DNA of 64,000 nucleotides from positions 62,001-126,000 of the forward strand of contig JADDOH010002301.1 of the NCBI GenBank assembly GCA_016648135.1. Direction: 5' to 3'. This stretch comes from Agrypnia vestita. Taxonomy: Eukaryota; Arthropoda; Insecta; Trichoptera; Phryganeidae. The notes under the pieces were generated by a model. The model saw only the letters and a list, made by a program, of their open reading frames with translations. It made no database searches and was not told the origin of the DNA. Shown here one piece after another: positions 21,401 to 32,496 of this stretch (within the stretch, counting starts at the first letter, position 1; each line of letters begins with the position of its first letter). The position numbers and the translations under genes are program-made.

Positions 21401-22406
21401 TAATTTGAAAGATGTTCAGAAAAATCTATCTATCGAATACATGTTTGGTTACCACCGTAAGTTTTTCAATAACCATTTAAGACTTATATTATTAAAAAAT
21501 TGTCATTAATGATACATATATTAATCCATTTTTAAATTGCTATCATCTTTACATTGCAATGGATCCCGAAAAAACTGCTTGCACGATAAACCTAAAGATT
21601 TTTTGTTTCATTTGGAATATCAATTTCATATATCAATTTACGAAACAACTGACAGAATGGCTTAAAGGATTAGATTGAAAGTAATTTGAAATTATTATTA
21701 TTAAAACATACAATTAAGCACTATATTAATAATAACTAGCCACTTTTCAATGAAAAAATCATCGAGAGTGAAAATGCTAAAATGAACATGCGAATGTTGA
21801 AAAATAGCTTAACAGATAACCAATTTGACTATCTAGAACGAAAGCAACATATTACAGAACAGGTATTTCAATATCTAGTGTTATATGAATCGAAAACATA
21901 CAATAAAATACCTCCTTTATTTTTATTAAATTAAATTTATAATTAAATAATTAGTAAAATGTAATAAATTTATTTTACCTATGTAAAATTCTTTGTTTAA
22001 ATGTATTATAAACGCCGATTCCTCAGCAATGATATGAAAAAAAACCTTTGATACAAGATACAAGAAAAATATTTTTTAATGAAAACACTTTTTATTTTGT
22101 AGTCACCTAAACAAATATTTGTTCGACAAACAGATTTCTTCTGTGTGTCCTTCTGATTTATTAATCTATTGTTTAAAATATCATTAAAAAAATTCTAAGC
22201 ATTGCAATACAGTGCAAAATGTGAATTCATTAAATTAAGAAAATTATTAATTTATGAAAAATTACGTTTAAAATTTATTCCGAAACTAATCCAGAGACAT
22301 TTATAAAAAAGGAAATATGTTTATTAATTTATTTATTTGGATTCACAAGAAAACTTTATAAAGGGTAATTTATTATTCGTCCCTTCCTCACTCTTTTGTT
22401 TTTTTA
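21401..22406. other. No gene seen
   Basis: Strongly AT-rich spacer without recognisable repeat. Confidence 0.5.
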
Positions 22407-22690
22407 TCACACTGACGAATTCGGAAGTTCAGTTTTTTGTTCGTGTTGCGCGGCTAAGTATTTTAATAGCAAAAAATTATAAACCACATAAATGTTGACT
22501 AGCCCCCAGGACCCAGACCGCATGAGGTAAGGAGGAACCCGTAGGAGCCCAGGTTGATCCATTAACGCCCTTAGGGTCCACGGTGAGCGGTGACCCATTG
22601 GGGATAGGGTGAGGAGAATAAACAACAAGACAGGTACCTATCGCATTTCATGTCACCCTGGGATACTTCTCGTACGCTCTTAGATTCTTG
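22407..22690 (-). other. Unassigned frame, possible repeat-derived coding
   Basis: A 73-codon antisense frame (22407-22628) lies in a GC-richer patch within AT-rich DNA. The peptide includes LSPMGHRSPWTLRALMDQPG and VPPYLMRSGSWG, richer in Pro, Gly and Trp than chance frames here. I recognise no family, and there is no splice or start context. It could be a transposon fragment or chance. Confidence 0.2.
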
Positions 22691-23500
22691 TTCGGAGTAC
22701 ACAGATATCTAGGGTTGCAAATGTTTTATTATAAAATACGCTTATAAATTATTTACATTAATTAAGGGGTTCACGATTCTGGCAGTCAGGAGCTTAGATA
22801 AATGGGGTGATTTTTTACAAGAAGGTGATTAATTATTTTAATATTTTATAATCCAACTTAAATAAGGTCATGTTCTCATTATAGTGATTATTTTTACATA
22901 TTTTATTATATTTTATTTTACTGTATCATATTTTATAGATTGTTACTTCACTGTGACTATTTTACTCATTTTATTTTATTTATTCTCTCATAATTTATAG
23001 ACTTTTTTGTTGTTGCTTGTTCCTTGTTTTGTGATTTTATTTATCTTTTTACCAAATTTTGTTTTCTCTTGTTTCTTCTTTGGTTACCTATTTACTTATC
23101 ATTTTTTTGCTTTTAGTTCACTTTGCCACTGATCTTTATGATCCATATGGATCCATATGAAAGAAACTGTTATGATAAGAAATGTAAAACTGTCTTTTGC
23201 GTTTATTTCAATTTTTTCCTGCATATCGCACGATACTTTTATATATTTTTAAATATTTTTGCTCTTGATTCTTACTGTATATACTTTCTTTCGAAATAAA
23301 TATTAGATGTTGATCCAAGGTGATAAAATGATTAAAAAAAGCTACCTCACTCAGAACAGGTATTTCTACGTATCTAGAGAGGTAGGTACAGGCTTGTTAT
23401 ACATTATCCTATATTTAAATTAATTAAGTGTGTATATATGAAGAAACTAAATGTGAAATAAAATATCTAAAATGTAGCATACACAACCTATTAGTAAAAA
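22691..23500. other. No gene seen
   Basis: AT-rich, T-rich on the plus strand (22900-23110). No repeat recognised. Confidence 0.5.
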
Positions 23501-23502
23501 AA

Positions 23503-23790
23503 TCATCTAGTAAAAATGCGAGAAGTTTGAAAAAATATTATATAGGTATACCTACTATTTTTTGTTCTTTTTACTCCCTTTATTTTAACTCGTAGCGTCT
23601 GGTTGTTTTTTGTTTGACGCAAAAACTTTGGATGGATTTTTAACCTTTTTCCCGTGATCCAATCGGGCTGAAACTTTGCAAGCAGTCTTGTGGCGACGAT
23701 CAAAAAGATCTATCAAATTTTCGTTAAAAAAAATAAATAATTATAGTATAATTTTGGATTATTCCAATTTTTAATGGTTTTTTCATACAA
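23503..23790 (-). repeat. Family J repeat, minus copy
   Basis: On the minus strand: attatactataattat, then aatttgatagatct, gatcgtcgccac, gtttcagc, gattggatcacgggaaa, aaagtttttg, aaagggagtaaaaa. The plus copy at 35281-35575 has the same order. Both copies keep a frame whose product contains DWITGK and KGVK, so it could be a relic of coding. High DNA similarity alone could also keep the frame open. Confidence 0.7.
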
Positions 23791-23884
23791 CTGAGTAAGT
23801 TGTATGAAAAGATTCCGAGGCGTCTGGTAGACACAAAACCTGATAAAATAAGAAAGGGAGTATTGTAAAAACTTGGTTTTTATT

Positions 23885-23990
23885 GGTTACTTTTTTGACA
23901 GTTTATTTTGAATTACCTACTGCTTGTATGCCGCTGCTGCCCATCCCTGAAGACAAATGTCATGATGTTAAGTTATTAGATAGTTAGTTA
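23885..23990 (+). mobile_element. Non-LTR retrotransposon 3' tail, no coding left
   Basis: ctgctgcccatccctgaaga, then aaatgtcatgatg and ttagatagttagtta parallels the end of the RT relic at 5540-5585 (cctacccctgcggagaaacg, then ttagatagttagtta). Only the 3' end survives, a usual result of 5' truncation. Confidence 0.5.
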
Positions 23991-24129
23991 AAAAATGAAA
24001 GCAGTTTCTTTCGCGAGATTGCACTAATGTTTACTTAAAAATATATATTTTTTTAATCAATTTTTCAATATGTAGCAAAGGAAAATTTAGAAATTACTTT
24101 TACTTTCTGACCTGACGTCTTTTGCAATA
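23991..24129. other. No gene seen
   Basis: AT-rich. Confidence 0.5.
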
Positions 24130-24350
24130 CTGGCGGCCCTATACGTGATAACCTAAGCGGAAAATGACGGTGGTAAAGAATTTGGAACTTCGGGAATTGT
24201 GTTTTGTGGTGAAGTCCAAGAGAGTAAGATGGAAGCACCTCGTTGAGTCTTTGGGTCCCCGATCCTGTTGAGACAAGGGAACGAAGATGATGATATTGAT
24301 GATGAGTTTACCACCAAAGACCACCAAAACAAGTCGACAAGAACTAACAA
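24130..24350. repeat. Possible repeat with gat-rich tail
   Basis: A GC-richer block ending in a gatgatgat-type run (24288-24306), with partly inverted ends (ggtggtaaag near 24169 and tttaccaccaaag near 24308). It looks like a transposon fragment, but no family can be named. Confidence 0.3.
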
Positions 24351-24814
24351 AAATTTTATGGTATATGGTCTGGTTATAAAGCTGGTCTCAATAGGTTTGA
24401 ATTGTTTAAAAAAATTACAACGAGCTTTGGAACAATTATGAAAAGATCAAACTGAATGATCTTAAAAAGTATATTGTCTTCAAAACTAAGTCACGCTGTA
24501 TTAAAAAAAACCTACGTTTTATTTGAAGAGGCTCGAGAACGAAATTAAATTTAAAAAAAAAACAACGTCTATTGTAAAATATTATTAAAAATTATCTATA
24601 CGTGGCATACTCGCGCTGGCTCCCAATCCCCGCAAATATCCCCTCGCCTATACAAGAAGTTTCGTTTATCTTTGTACGATTTTATACTCACTCGTTTATC
24701 TTATTAGGAAAATTAATATTTTTGATTTCATGGAATGTTGAAAAACACATAATTCAAAATTTTTAATAGGTATCCACTGCCCGATTTCGGGTTGGCAAGT
24801 GGGATAAAATTAGA
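24351..24814. other. No gene seen
   Basis: AT-rich, with a slightly GC-richer phrase at 24605-24655. Confidence 0.5.
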
Positions 24815-25120
24815 CCTTATATTACCACGGAGATGCTGGATGCAACCCCTGTCGTTCCCAATTGCCTATCTCCTCTCGGAACCACAGAACTTCGCAAGGG
24901 TAAGATGGCGATAAGAGTCGCACTCATAAATAGACCGCCGCAAGGGGCGCTGCAGTGGTTAGCTCGTTTTGTTTCTGTGGACAAAAAAAAGTAAATAAAT
25001 AAAGGCGAAGGTCCCACCGGCTCCCCGCAGCGCGTGTTGTCCCGCAAGCTCTAAGTATCTTGTTAACGATCTCCGTACTGTCCTGCCGGGGGAGACAGGG
25101 GTGGTGTGGCGCAGGTATGT
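24815..25120. other. GC-rich island, no gene recognised
   Basis: Three overlapping antisense frames (24817-25159) arise from its composition. The block contains ccgccgcaaggggcgctgc and ctgccgggggagacaggggt. Candidate unique or regulatory DNA. Confidence 0.3.
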
Positions 25121-25674
25121 GAGCAAAAATAGAAAATAAATGCAAAAAAATGTATACAAATATTTTATTGAATCGAGACGAGATTCGAATTGTAAATCGT
25201 GTTTTTGAAATAAATATCAGAGCACGGTATCTTTGTGCTTATTTCGATGATCGGAAGCGGTTAGCAATTTTCTATATTTTTTTAGAGATTTTTGGTTTTA
25301 CGTTCCAGTCAATTTTTAATAACTATAATATTAATTTTAAAAACACCAATTATGATAAACTGACCAAAATATTTTAAGGGCAGTGATCGAATATAATATT
25401 TATTACAACAATGCAGCTATCATTTTTATATTTTTTGTTGAGGAAATCTATATTTTTTCACACTGGTTTACAATTCAAATTATGATTCAATATAATGTTT
25501 TTTTATAAAAAAAATATGTTAGATGTTGCCAATCAATCAGCTTTTGAGTTACGTTCCTGGGTGTGCGTCTTTGGTTTTTAGATTTTTTTTTGATATTTGT
25601 AGCGATAACTTTGTAGTTGAACGTGATTATAAATTTTTTAAAAACATAAAATGTTTGTATATACCGTATTGATT
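25121..25674. other. No gene seen
   Basis: AT-rich. The plus frame at 25150-25377 (75 codons) and the minus frame at 25487-25768 have no recognisable domain. Confidence 0.4.
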
Positions 25675-25735
25675 GACTTATCATAGCCGGTTTCGATACT
25701 GATGTATTTTCAGTAGGATCGACGCGCACTAACTG
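25675..25735 (-). ncRNA. Hammerhead-like core, type M, minus copy
   Basis: On the minus strand: CTGAAAA (25713-25707), stem ATAC-ATCA-GTAT, then CGAAACCGGC. It shares the stem and the GAAACCGG box with the plus copy at 9660-9691, but the core is damaged (CUGAAAA instead of CUGANGA) and the helix III palindrome ends GGC instead of GGT. Probably inactive. Confidence 0.35.
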
Positions 25736-25794
25736 ATCCATAAAATAAAACATGCAAATCATAATCAACTGCCGGGTGGGAGTGTGCCCCCCCT

Positions 25795-26110
25795 ATGTTT
25801 CTAGAATAACAGAATCTCCCATCGCCTACTGACTACTTTTAGATATACCTATAATTTTTACATTGATTAGGTTCAAATACAAATAATTTTTTGGTTAGTC
25901 ACTGACAATATGACCTGAAGTTACTGGTGTAAGGGTGGTTGTATCGGAAATATTGAGAGAAGAGGAGAAGAGTTATTAAAATACTTAATATTGTTAAGCA
26001 AATTAACATCCAAGCTCAAATTTCTTTTAATTTCGATAAACTGAAATATTATAAAATTAATTAACCGGTCAATGAGAAATTGTGTTAAAAATGTTATCAG
26101 GTTTTCACGT
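25795..26110 (+). repeat. Family A repeat
   Basis: Matches the 10755 copy in order: cagaatctcccatcg, gattaggt-caaatacaaataat, gttactggtgtaagggtgg, gagaagaggagaa, attaacatcc, caaatttcttttaatttcg. It ends where the palindrome at 26117 starts. The antisense 113-codon frame at 25921-26262 spans this repeat and the palindrome and is not a gene. Confidence 0.65.
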
Positions 26111-26116
26111 CCGTTC

Positions 26117-26303
26117 ATATTCTTCTGTGTATAGTTTTCTGGGATATTCTTCCGTGTATATGGATCTCTCTGACCGACATTTCGGATCCCATTGCAGGGT
26201 CCATCATAAGGGCTGATGATGGACCCTGCAATTGGATCCGAAACGTCAGCCAGAGAGGTCACATATACACGGCAGAATATCTCAGAAGACCATATACAGA
26301 ATA
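26117..26303. mobile_element. Palindrome of Penelope-type ends
   Basis: Two arms of about 90 bases (26117-26207 and 26213-26303) are reverse complements with scattered changes. Each arm, read outward, passes gatggaccctgcaat, ggatccgaaa, gtc, cagagag, catatacacgg and agaatat. The arrangement looks like two element ends joined head to head, as at 14820-15025 and 15337-15455. Confidence 0.65.
26213..26247 (+). ncRNA. Hammerhead-like core in palindrome
   Basis: CTGATGA (26213-26219), a stem between ggaccc and ggatcc with one mismatch, GAA (26240-26242), then the self-complementary ACGT and C (26243-26247). ACGT could form helix III only between two molecules, and GUC would be the cleavage triplet. 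The opposite arm lacks the first C of the box. Helix I is not evident. Confidence 0.4.
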
Positions 26304-26350
26304 AATTCTGTTACTCTCGAATCTTAAGAAGTAAAATATAATAAGTAAAA
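26304..26350 (-). repeat. Family A fragment, minus strand
   Basis: On the minus strand: ttatattttacttcttaag, then attcgagagtaacagaat, the same opening as the other family A copies. With the plus copy at 25795 it brackets the palindrome in inverted orientation. Confidence 0.55.
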
Positions 26351-26779
26351 TACCTATTGTTAAACTCACACAGAGGTAAAAAAGTTAATGTTTTTCAATT
26401 ATTACAGTTTTATATTATTTTATATATTATTATTAAATTTCATATATACCTACAATGTATTGAATTTAAATCAATAATCTAATAATCATCATGAATAATT
26501 TTTACAATGTTAATGGCAAATCCAATAAAATACTATGGATTATTTGAACAATTTGAAAAATGTTTACTTATCATTTGTTGTATTCCCGTCAAATTGACAG
26601 CCGATATGGGACTCATAATACGAAGCAATATTGTACACCCATTTTGATATTGTGTGTCGGTTATATTTGATATAACAGTAATGTAGAGATGACAAAAACA
26701 CGAGTTTATTTCTGATCACAGTTCGGCTGTTACAATCGCTACAATAATATATAAATTTGAATGCTATATTACGCCGTAA
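26351..26779. other. No gene seen
   Basis: AT-rich spacer. Confidence 0.5.
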
Positions 26780-27010
26780 CGCGTGTCCGTGTGTGTTTCT
26801 GATTGAATTTTGATTCTAGCTGACGGACGGCCACCCGGTCCACAGCCCCATTAGGTTGGACACAAATGATGTAGTAATAAACAAAATGTCCACAAGTGGC
26901 GCAGTTTACGAGCGACTCCGGACCCCGGGGAATCAAACTTTTGGACACGTCACACAGGTGATAAATAATACACCGGTAAGAATTTTGTCCCATGGCTTTT
27001 CTATTCATTG
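26780..27010. other. GC-richer island
   Basis: Contains gacggacggccacccggtcc and ctccggaccccgggg. The antisense 79-codon frame has no domain. Unique in the window. Confidence 0.3.
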
Positions 27011-27177
27011 TTTCAGGTAGGTTGCGTATACATCTACCCCATTAAGAATTGTTTATTCTTAAATTTATAGGCAACCGTTTTATTGAAGATGTATTCTGAT
27101 AGCTTTGTATTGTATGGTAGAGTATGTTCTACGTAGCTCTTTGTCAATAATTGTAATCAGTTTTATTTTTCTTCTTT

Positions 27178-27535
27178 TTCCTTTGTCAGATCTGTCGATA
27201 TGTGGTACAGATAACTAAGCCCTCCTCCTAAGATGTTTCTCCGTCTTTTAGTAGTTCTTCCCGGTGGGCGTCGTCTAGGGGGTTTTATTAGCTGTATGCA
27301 CGAGTCTGTCACTGTCTATCCTGGCTACGTGATTCCTCTATAATCTCTTTCTAAATCTATTCCATCGTGCTATATCCTTTATTTTACAGGTTTCCTTATG
27401 TTGACATTCGGGACTCGATCACGTAGAGTTTTTCCAATAATGGATCTCAGCATTTTCATTTCAGATGTTCTGAGTTCTTTGGTATGGACAGTGTCAGCTC
27501 GTATCTCTACAGCATATGTCATGAGAGGTGGTACG
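27178..27535 (-). pseudogene. Non-LTR retrotransposon RT tail, family E, copy 2
   Basis: On the minus strand it encodes, in shifting frames, a segment like RADTVHTKELRTSEMKMLRS, then GKTLRDRV, KDIARWNRF and NHVARIDSDR. The order matches copy 1 at 13985-14455, and both share gacgcccaccgggaagacc-like DNA near the end. Stops and indels show it is dead. Only the part downstream of the RT active site is present. Confidence 0.75.
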
Positions 27536-27584
27536 CATATCTAATATATTTAATCTTGTTTGTAATATAATTTTATTTATAATT

Positions 27585-27765
27585 AAGAAAAATTATAGAA
27601 TTCTGGTGGAGATGAAGTTATTTATAAGGCAAATGTGTATAGAAGTCTTTGTAGGGTAGCTCAGGGCTTACGATCTGTGTGAGCTGGCTTAAGTTGTAAC
27701 TTTACATAATGAAACGTTTACCAATTCCACCGTAAGAATTACCAGCTCCGAAACATTGTTTACTT
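27585..27765 (+). mobile_element. Foldback family B, one arm
   Basis: Blocks: gatgaagttatttataagg, aaatgtgtatagaagtcttt, cagggcttacga, gtgagctggcttaag, actttaca, gtttaccaattccaccgtaag. The same order recurs at 29950 (+), 31720-31915 (-), 32155 (+), 42220-42490 (-), 45108-45620, 49610-49795 and 54405-55065. Here only one arm is present. Confidence 0.65.
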
Positions 27766-27768
27766 TCA

Positions 27769-27870
27769 CAAAATGGCTTTTCACAAAGTTACACAGAAAA
27801 CAAATTTACAATTTTTTAATATAATTTAAAATGGCCTTTTATAAAGTTACACAAGGAAATTTCGAATAAA
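27769..27870. repeat. Short tandem duplication, period about 58
   Basis: aaaatggcttttcacaaagt and aaaatggccttttataaagt, each followed by tacaca, lie 58 bases apart. Diverged, two copies. Confidence 0.55.
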
Positions 27871-28019
27871 CAATTAGCAAAAAATTTCAGTTTTGCGGAT
27901 TTCGAAAACTGTTATTAATATTTTTTTTATCGTATGAGTATATGAAAGACATATAGGTATATGAGAACAAAAACATAGGAATTTTTATTTATATGTGTGA
28001 TGTTCTTACGTGCGTAGGC

Positions 28020-28410
28020 AATATAACTCGGCCTACGCACTTGGGAATAATCGGGTTCTTCTAGTAATACGCGTTACGTAGGTAATAACATTTATTTGAG
28101 ACACTACTTTATAATAAAATATGTACAACTGATTCGGACCCCGGTGAATCTCGTTCTGCCCGGTGCGGCGCAACAGCACGGGCGCCATCCACGCGTCTCG
28201 CTCGCTCGCACGCCTCTCACTCATCCAAGCGTCCGCACATTCGTCACACCTCCCCCACACTTATCTTTCGAACCCCTCTTTACTGGTTCCTACAAATCTT
28301 CCGTGGAGAAGGTCCCTCCTCCGGAGCAGGTGTCCTCTGTCATTCGTCACAATATGTTTTGTACATACGTTGGCAGATTAGAAGTGTCAATTAAAACTCA
28401 AAAATACTAA
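28020..28410. other. GC-rich island, no gene recognised
   Basis: A 104-codon plus frame (28096-28410) and an overlapping 72-codon frame cross a C-rich block (tctcgctcgctcgcacgcct, cacacctcccccacac). The predicted peptide is Pro/Ser/Arg-rich without domain. There is no TATA or splice evidence. Candidate regulatory or unique sequence. Confidence 0.3.
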
Positions 28411-29949
28411 TCATCGAAGCGGTAGTGCTTAAGTGATTAGATGGTAACATCGTAAACACCGATTCACCATTTCGAATTATCTGGAGTCACAACTCACAAC
28501 GTTATTTTCGTTAGAAACTAAATACTTAATTGTTTAATTAATAAATGTTTTTAATTACTACAAGTTTATAATTATATACTTAACATAAAGCCCATTCATC
28601 GTCGATACTACGCCGCTGGCGCACGATGACAGACTGTTTTAAACCACTAATACTAATTTTATTTTATTTGTTATCTCTACATGATACTTGTGTGACATAT
28701 TATTATTTAATGTTATAAAAATAAATAAAGTTACTTCTATTTTTTTATAGAAAACATAATAAAATAACATATTTTGAAAATCCACGTATGCAAAGAGGGT
28801 TTTACAAACTCTGTTACGCTTTATAAATGAAATTTTTAAATGCATATATCTGGACCTTAATACAACTGAATTCAAATAAAAACACTCTTAAATAAATATT
28901 TATGGACGCTAATATAATTAAATACAAGATCAGTGCACAGAATTGTATAATTTCACTCGCGATTCATTCGATTCGATTCACTCTCTTGATTTCAATGAAA
29001 TACTATAAATTTAGAACAAAAGATTCTGTATCTATTATAATTCTTCTAAAAAGTATGATTTATTATCAAAAGATGAATTAGAAATATTCTACTAAATGCG
29101 TTAATTTACATGAAAATTAAGTGCTGACACGAATGTCGATGTACTTACAAAAAAAATAAATGTAACTCTGAAAATATTTCTAAGTAAGGCTTTTAACACC
29201 TTTGCGTTATTAAATTAAAATTTTATTGCACCGGATATTGTTGTACGGGAAACGTTATTATTTCAAGAAGGTTTCTTTCTATTTGACCGAAATTGAATAA
29301 ATACCATAACAATTCTTCGCTTCCGACCACGTCCTTGTAAGCAAACATAGGTTTTAAGTTTTGAACAAAAAATTGAAAATTGAAAACAATTAGTATCTAG
29401 AACATGAAAACTATTTAAAATTATAACCTTACAATCACCGAGATAATAAGGTCTAGTGCACATCAACTTTTCTTTCGTCTTGTTTTTGGAGTGTTCATGA
29501 TTATGAAACTCTCGTTGGATATTAGGAGTTTCTAAGCAATGTGCCGCTCGTAAGCACATTTTATGATACCACCCAATAAATATTATCTTTCCTGTAATAG
29601 TTTTTATAATAAAAATTTAAATGTAAAATAGAAAAAAGAAAAAAACTACCGCTACAAAAATTATATATAAATAACAAAGGCTTCAAGAGATATTTTGTAA
29701 ACAAACGAAATACCCAATTTTGTTTTGGTTCTCCTGAATTTGCATTCTGCATTTTTTGACTTGTTCCTTTCGCCCATAGATTTAGCAGCGTCATTAACAA
29801 TAATGTAGATTTAAAATTAACACTATATTTTTTTTAATAAAATTGTTTTGTGATTAAGAAACAATTTTATGGTCGTGTCTTTGTAGACGGCAGTAGGTTT
29901 TCGCCATTCATGTAAACAGTTTTCATGAATGACATAATTTTCAATTAGA
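28411..29949. other. No gene seen
   Basis: AT-rich. Holds two small perfect hairpins: ataaaattgttt / aaacaattttat (29837-29870) and attcatg / catgaat (29906-29930). Antisense frames 28639-28875, 29263-29559 and 29561-29800 have no recognisable domain. Confidence 0.45.
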
Positions 29950-30190
29950 TCAATAATAGAAGTCTCACAAATACTAAGTTATTTATATGGGGAATGTGTA
30001 TGGAAGTCTTTATCGAGTGGTCCAGGGTCCATGACCTGTGTGTGCTGGCTTAAGTAATCACTTTACACAATACAATGTTCACCAATTCCACCGTAAGCAT
30101 AGCCAAACATTATCGAATTTTTGAAAGTTGTATTTATATATATTCTGGATTAGTTTCTTTCATATATTCGAATAGACTACACTTAGGATA
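29950..30190 (+). mobile_element. Foldback family B, arm
   Basis: agaagtctcacaaatacta, atttatatggg, gtgtatggaagtcttt, cagggtccatgac, gctggcttaagtaatcactt, tacaca, caccaattccaccgtaag, then tgaaagttgtattt and tcatatattcgaata. With the minus copy ending at 31915 it could bound a 1.97-kb element with inverted ends, but the interior contains other repeats. Confidence 0.65.
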
Positions 30191-30347
30191 TCTATGGTCT
30201 TTATATAGTTTACATAGATTTACAGCTGGTAATAATACCGATTTTTTCTGAAATCTTCAACGTTTAGACTAGAATACGCCAAAAATTTATTATTTTCAAA
30301 TTTTTTATTCCTTTTGTATTCTAGTATATATTTAGGTACCAAACCCG

Positions 30348-30490
30348 ATTATAATAATTTCCTTGTCTATCTGTACGTCCGTCCGCGTAAATTCGTGTAA
30401 CGTCCGTAACTTTTTTAATTAATTTTTTTAAATAAATAAATAAATACTCTTTCTTTGGGAACCGACTAATTTTTGACGGGTTATGGCTAG
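30348..30490 (+). mobile_element. Helitron-like element, family I, copy 2
   Basis: attataataatttcc, gtctatctgtacgtccg, gtaacgtccgtaactttttt, an AAATA run, tttgggaaccgac, ttttgacgggttatggCTAG (30487-30490) then T. Same order as the minus-strand copy at 4806-5062. Confidence 0.45.
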
Positions 30491-31479
30491 TATATAATAT
30501 TGTTAAAACATAACATTAATTTATACTTAAAAGTATGTACTTATAGTTACTTTTATTTATTAGATAGAATTAAATACTACCTACATAATTTTAATTTCCG
30601 GATTGGACCTGGTACATTCTTGTATAATTCTATAGTTCTAAACACGAGAAAAAATAATAAAATTAATTAATAAAGTTATTTGTAACGATGCATCGTGTTT
30701 ATTTGGGTGAAAAATTAAATAAATACGGCATATATTTTTTTATAAATTCTTTAATATATAAAACGTGTTCCTGGTGCATACGGGCATAGCAATAGAACTG
30801 ACATCTCTATCAGGATACAGCATCAGACTGTGCAACAAGTGAAGGAGAGAGGAGAAGTTGTATTGATGTATTTAAACTTATCTTAACTTTCTCCGCGGCA
30901 CAAAGTTTCATATTTATATCAATTCTATTTTACTGTTATAATGCTATATATTATTTGATGTAAGAAACACGCAAGTATATAAAATTAACCTATTAATAAA
31001 AAATATTAATTTTTTACCAGGGAAATGTCATGCAATCAATTGAGGAATCATAAAATTTTTTTTTATAAAAAAATAAAATAGTAAAATTTTTATCTCCTCG
31101 TACAAAATGGTAAAATATTATTTTACGCGGTAATGGTTTGATTTGACGATACATCACTTTTATCTTCTTCGCTAAAATAATGGGAAAATAATTCCATTAA
31201 ATATTTAAGAAGCATTAAAATATTTTTTCGCTAGTATTTTTTTCAGTTTTTATCGGAGATTCCCATTCATATATCACAATTAAGTGACTTCTTAAAACAT
31301 CCGTCACTATTAAATAGATATGATATTTTACGGCGGGAGGACAATCTACGGAATGAGAATCATCTAACACGCACTATAATGAAAAGTGTATTTTAATATC
31401 TATCGAAGAAACTATAACTTTGGTCGCAATATGAGAGGAAAACATGTAAAATATTGGAGTTAAAAATTGAAAACAGTGA
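30491..31479. other. No gene seen
   Basis: AT-rich spacer without recognisable features. Confidence 0.5.
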
Positions 31480-31915
31480 TTTTCAGGTGTATTCTAGTAG
31501 ATATTTAATAATTCGAAAGAACAACATATATATCTACGTTAAAAGGAATATTGCTAAAAAAACTCCACTTTACAAAAATAAAATATAGTGGTATCATTAC
31601 TAGTTTCGAAAGCTGTATCTTACTAACTTGTTAATGAGAAAAAAATCAACAGATGTCTCTAGCAGAGACCATAGTAATATATGAAAGGTTTTTGATTCGA
31701 ATATATATAGGTAGGTACCTATAGAACTTTCAAAATTTGATGATGTGTGGATGTTCTTACGATGGAATTGGTGAGCGTTGCATTGTGTAGAGTGATCACT
31801 TAAGCTAGCTCATACGGTTTGTAAGCCCTGAGCCATCGTATAGGAGACTTCTATCCACCTTTCTCATGTATAAATTAGCTTCGTCTCCATGAGACTTATA
31901 CCTATAATTAATCCT
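31480..31915 (-). mobile_element. Foldback family B, arm plus inner part
   Basis: On the minus strand from 31915: gtctcatggagacgaagcta, tttatacatgag, ggtggatagaagtct, atggctcagggcttac, gagctagcttaagtgatcac, acaatgcaacgctcaccaat, tccatcgtaag, then gaaagttctatagg. The inner part toward 31480 resembles 42200-42300 (attgctaaa, ccactttacaaaaata, gtatcattac). Confidence 0.65.
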
Positions 31916-32154
31916 TACTTTAGAAAATATAATTTCATGCAATACATTCACACACATTCCATGGTTATATTTAAAAAAAAATGATGTATGAAGTAAATAT
32001 TCATAGAAAATTAACTAATAGGTAATATATAATTATATCTGCTGCACATATCTCTTGGATGGACTATTTGAAAAAATTCCTCAGTCCGTATATCCCAAAA
32101 AGGTTTTAACTTCTTTGGTATATCCACAATGGTGAAATTCTTATTTAATATAAT

Positions 32155-32255
32155 ATTTCAGTATAGAAGTCTCACATAGACGAAGCTATTTATATGAGAA
32201 ACGTGTATGGAAATCTCTTTTACGTTGGCCCAGGGCTTACAATCCATTAGTATCA
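32155..32255 (+). mobile_element. Foldback family B, end fragment
   Basis: agaagtctcacatagacgaa, gctatttatatgag, gtgtatggaaatctctttt, cccagggcttacaatcc. The inner part is missing. Confidence 0.6.
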
Positions 32256-32319
32256 ATTCATTAGTATTGGATTCATAATTTACTAAACTGCTTTTTACCA
32301 CCGTCGAGGGAAATATTGA

Positions 32320-32488
32320 AGGCAATGATCACAGAGGCCGCTCGAGATTAAGCTACACAGACCAGGTTATCGGAGATGAACGTTGTAGCACCTACCAATA
32401 AGTGAAGAAGCTGGCAGAAGACAGAGAGGAGTGGAGAGATTGGATGCTCGATGCAGACCAATCCTAGGACTGTGACCCAAAAAAAAAA
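32320..32488 (+). pseudogene. Non-LTR retrotransposon RT C-terminal end
   Basis: One frame (about 32340-32475) reads RSRLSYTDQVIGDERCSTYQ, stop, VKKLAEDREEWRDWMLDADQ, stop. The LAEDREEWR block is the characteristic C-terminal end of many non-LTR polymerases. An A-run (32479-32488) follows, as expected for the 3' tail. Two in-frame stops show it is dead. It belongs to a different family from the relics at 5279 and 13985. Confidence 0.75.
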
Positions 32489-32496
32489 TTGGTTAC

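Noticed and set aside
25921..26262. 113-codon antisense frame as a gene
   Set aside because: It spans two separate repeats (family A and a palindrome) and its sequence is explained by them.
28430..28490. Another tRNA-derived SINE head (gtgcttaagtgattagatgg)
   Set aside because: Only a loose box A resemblance and no box B or shared body.
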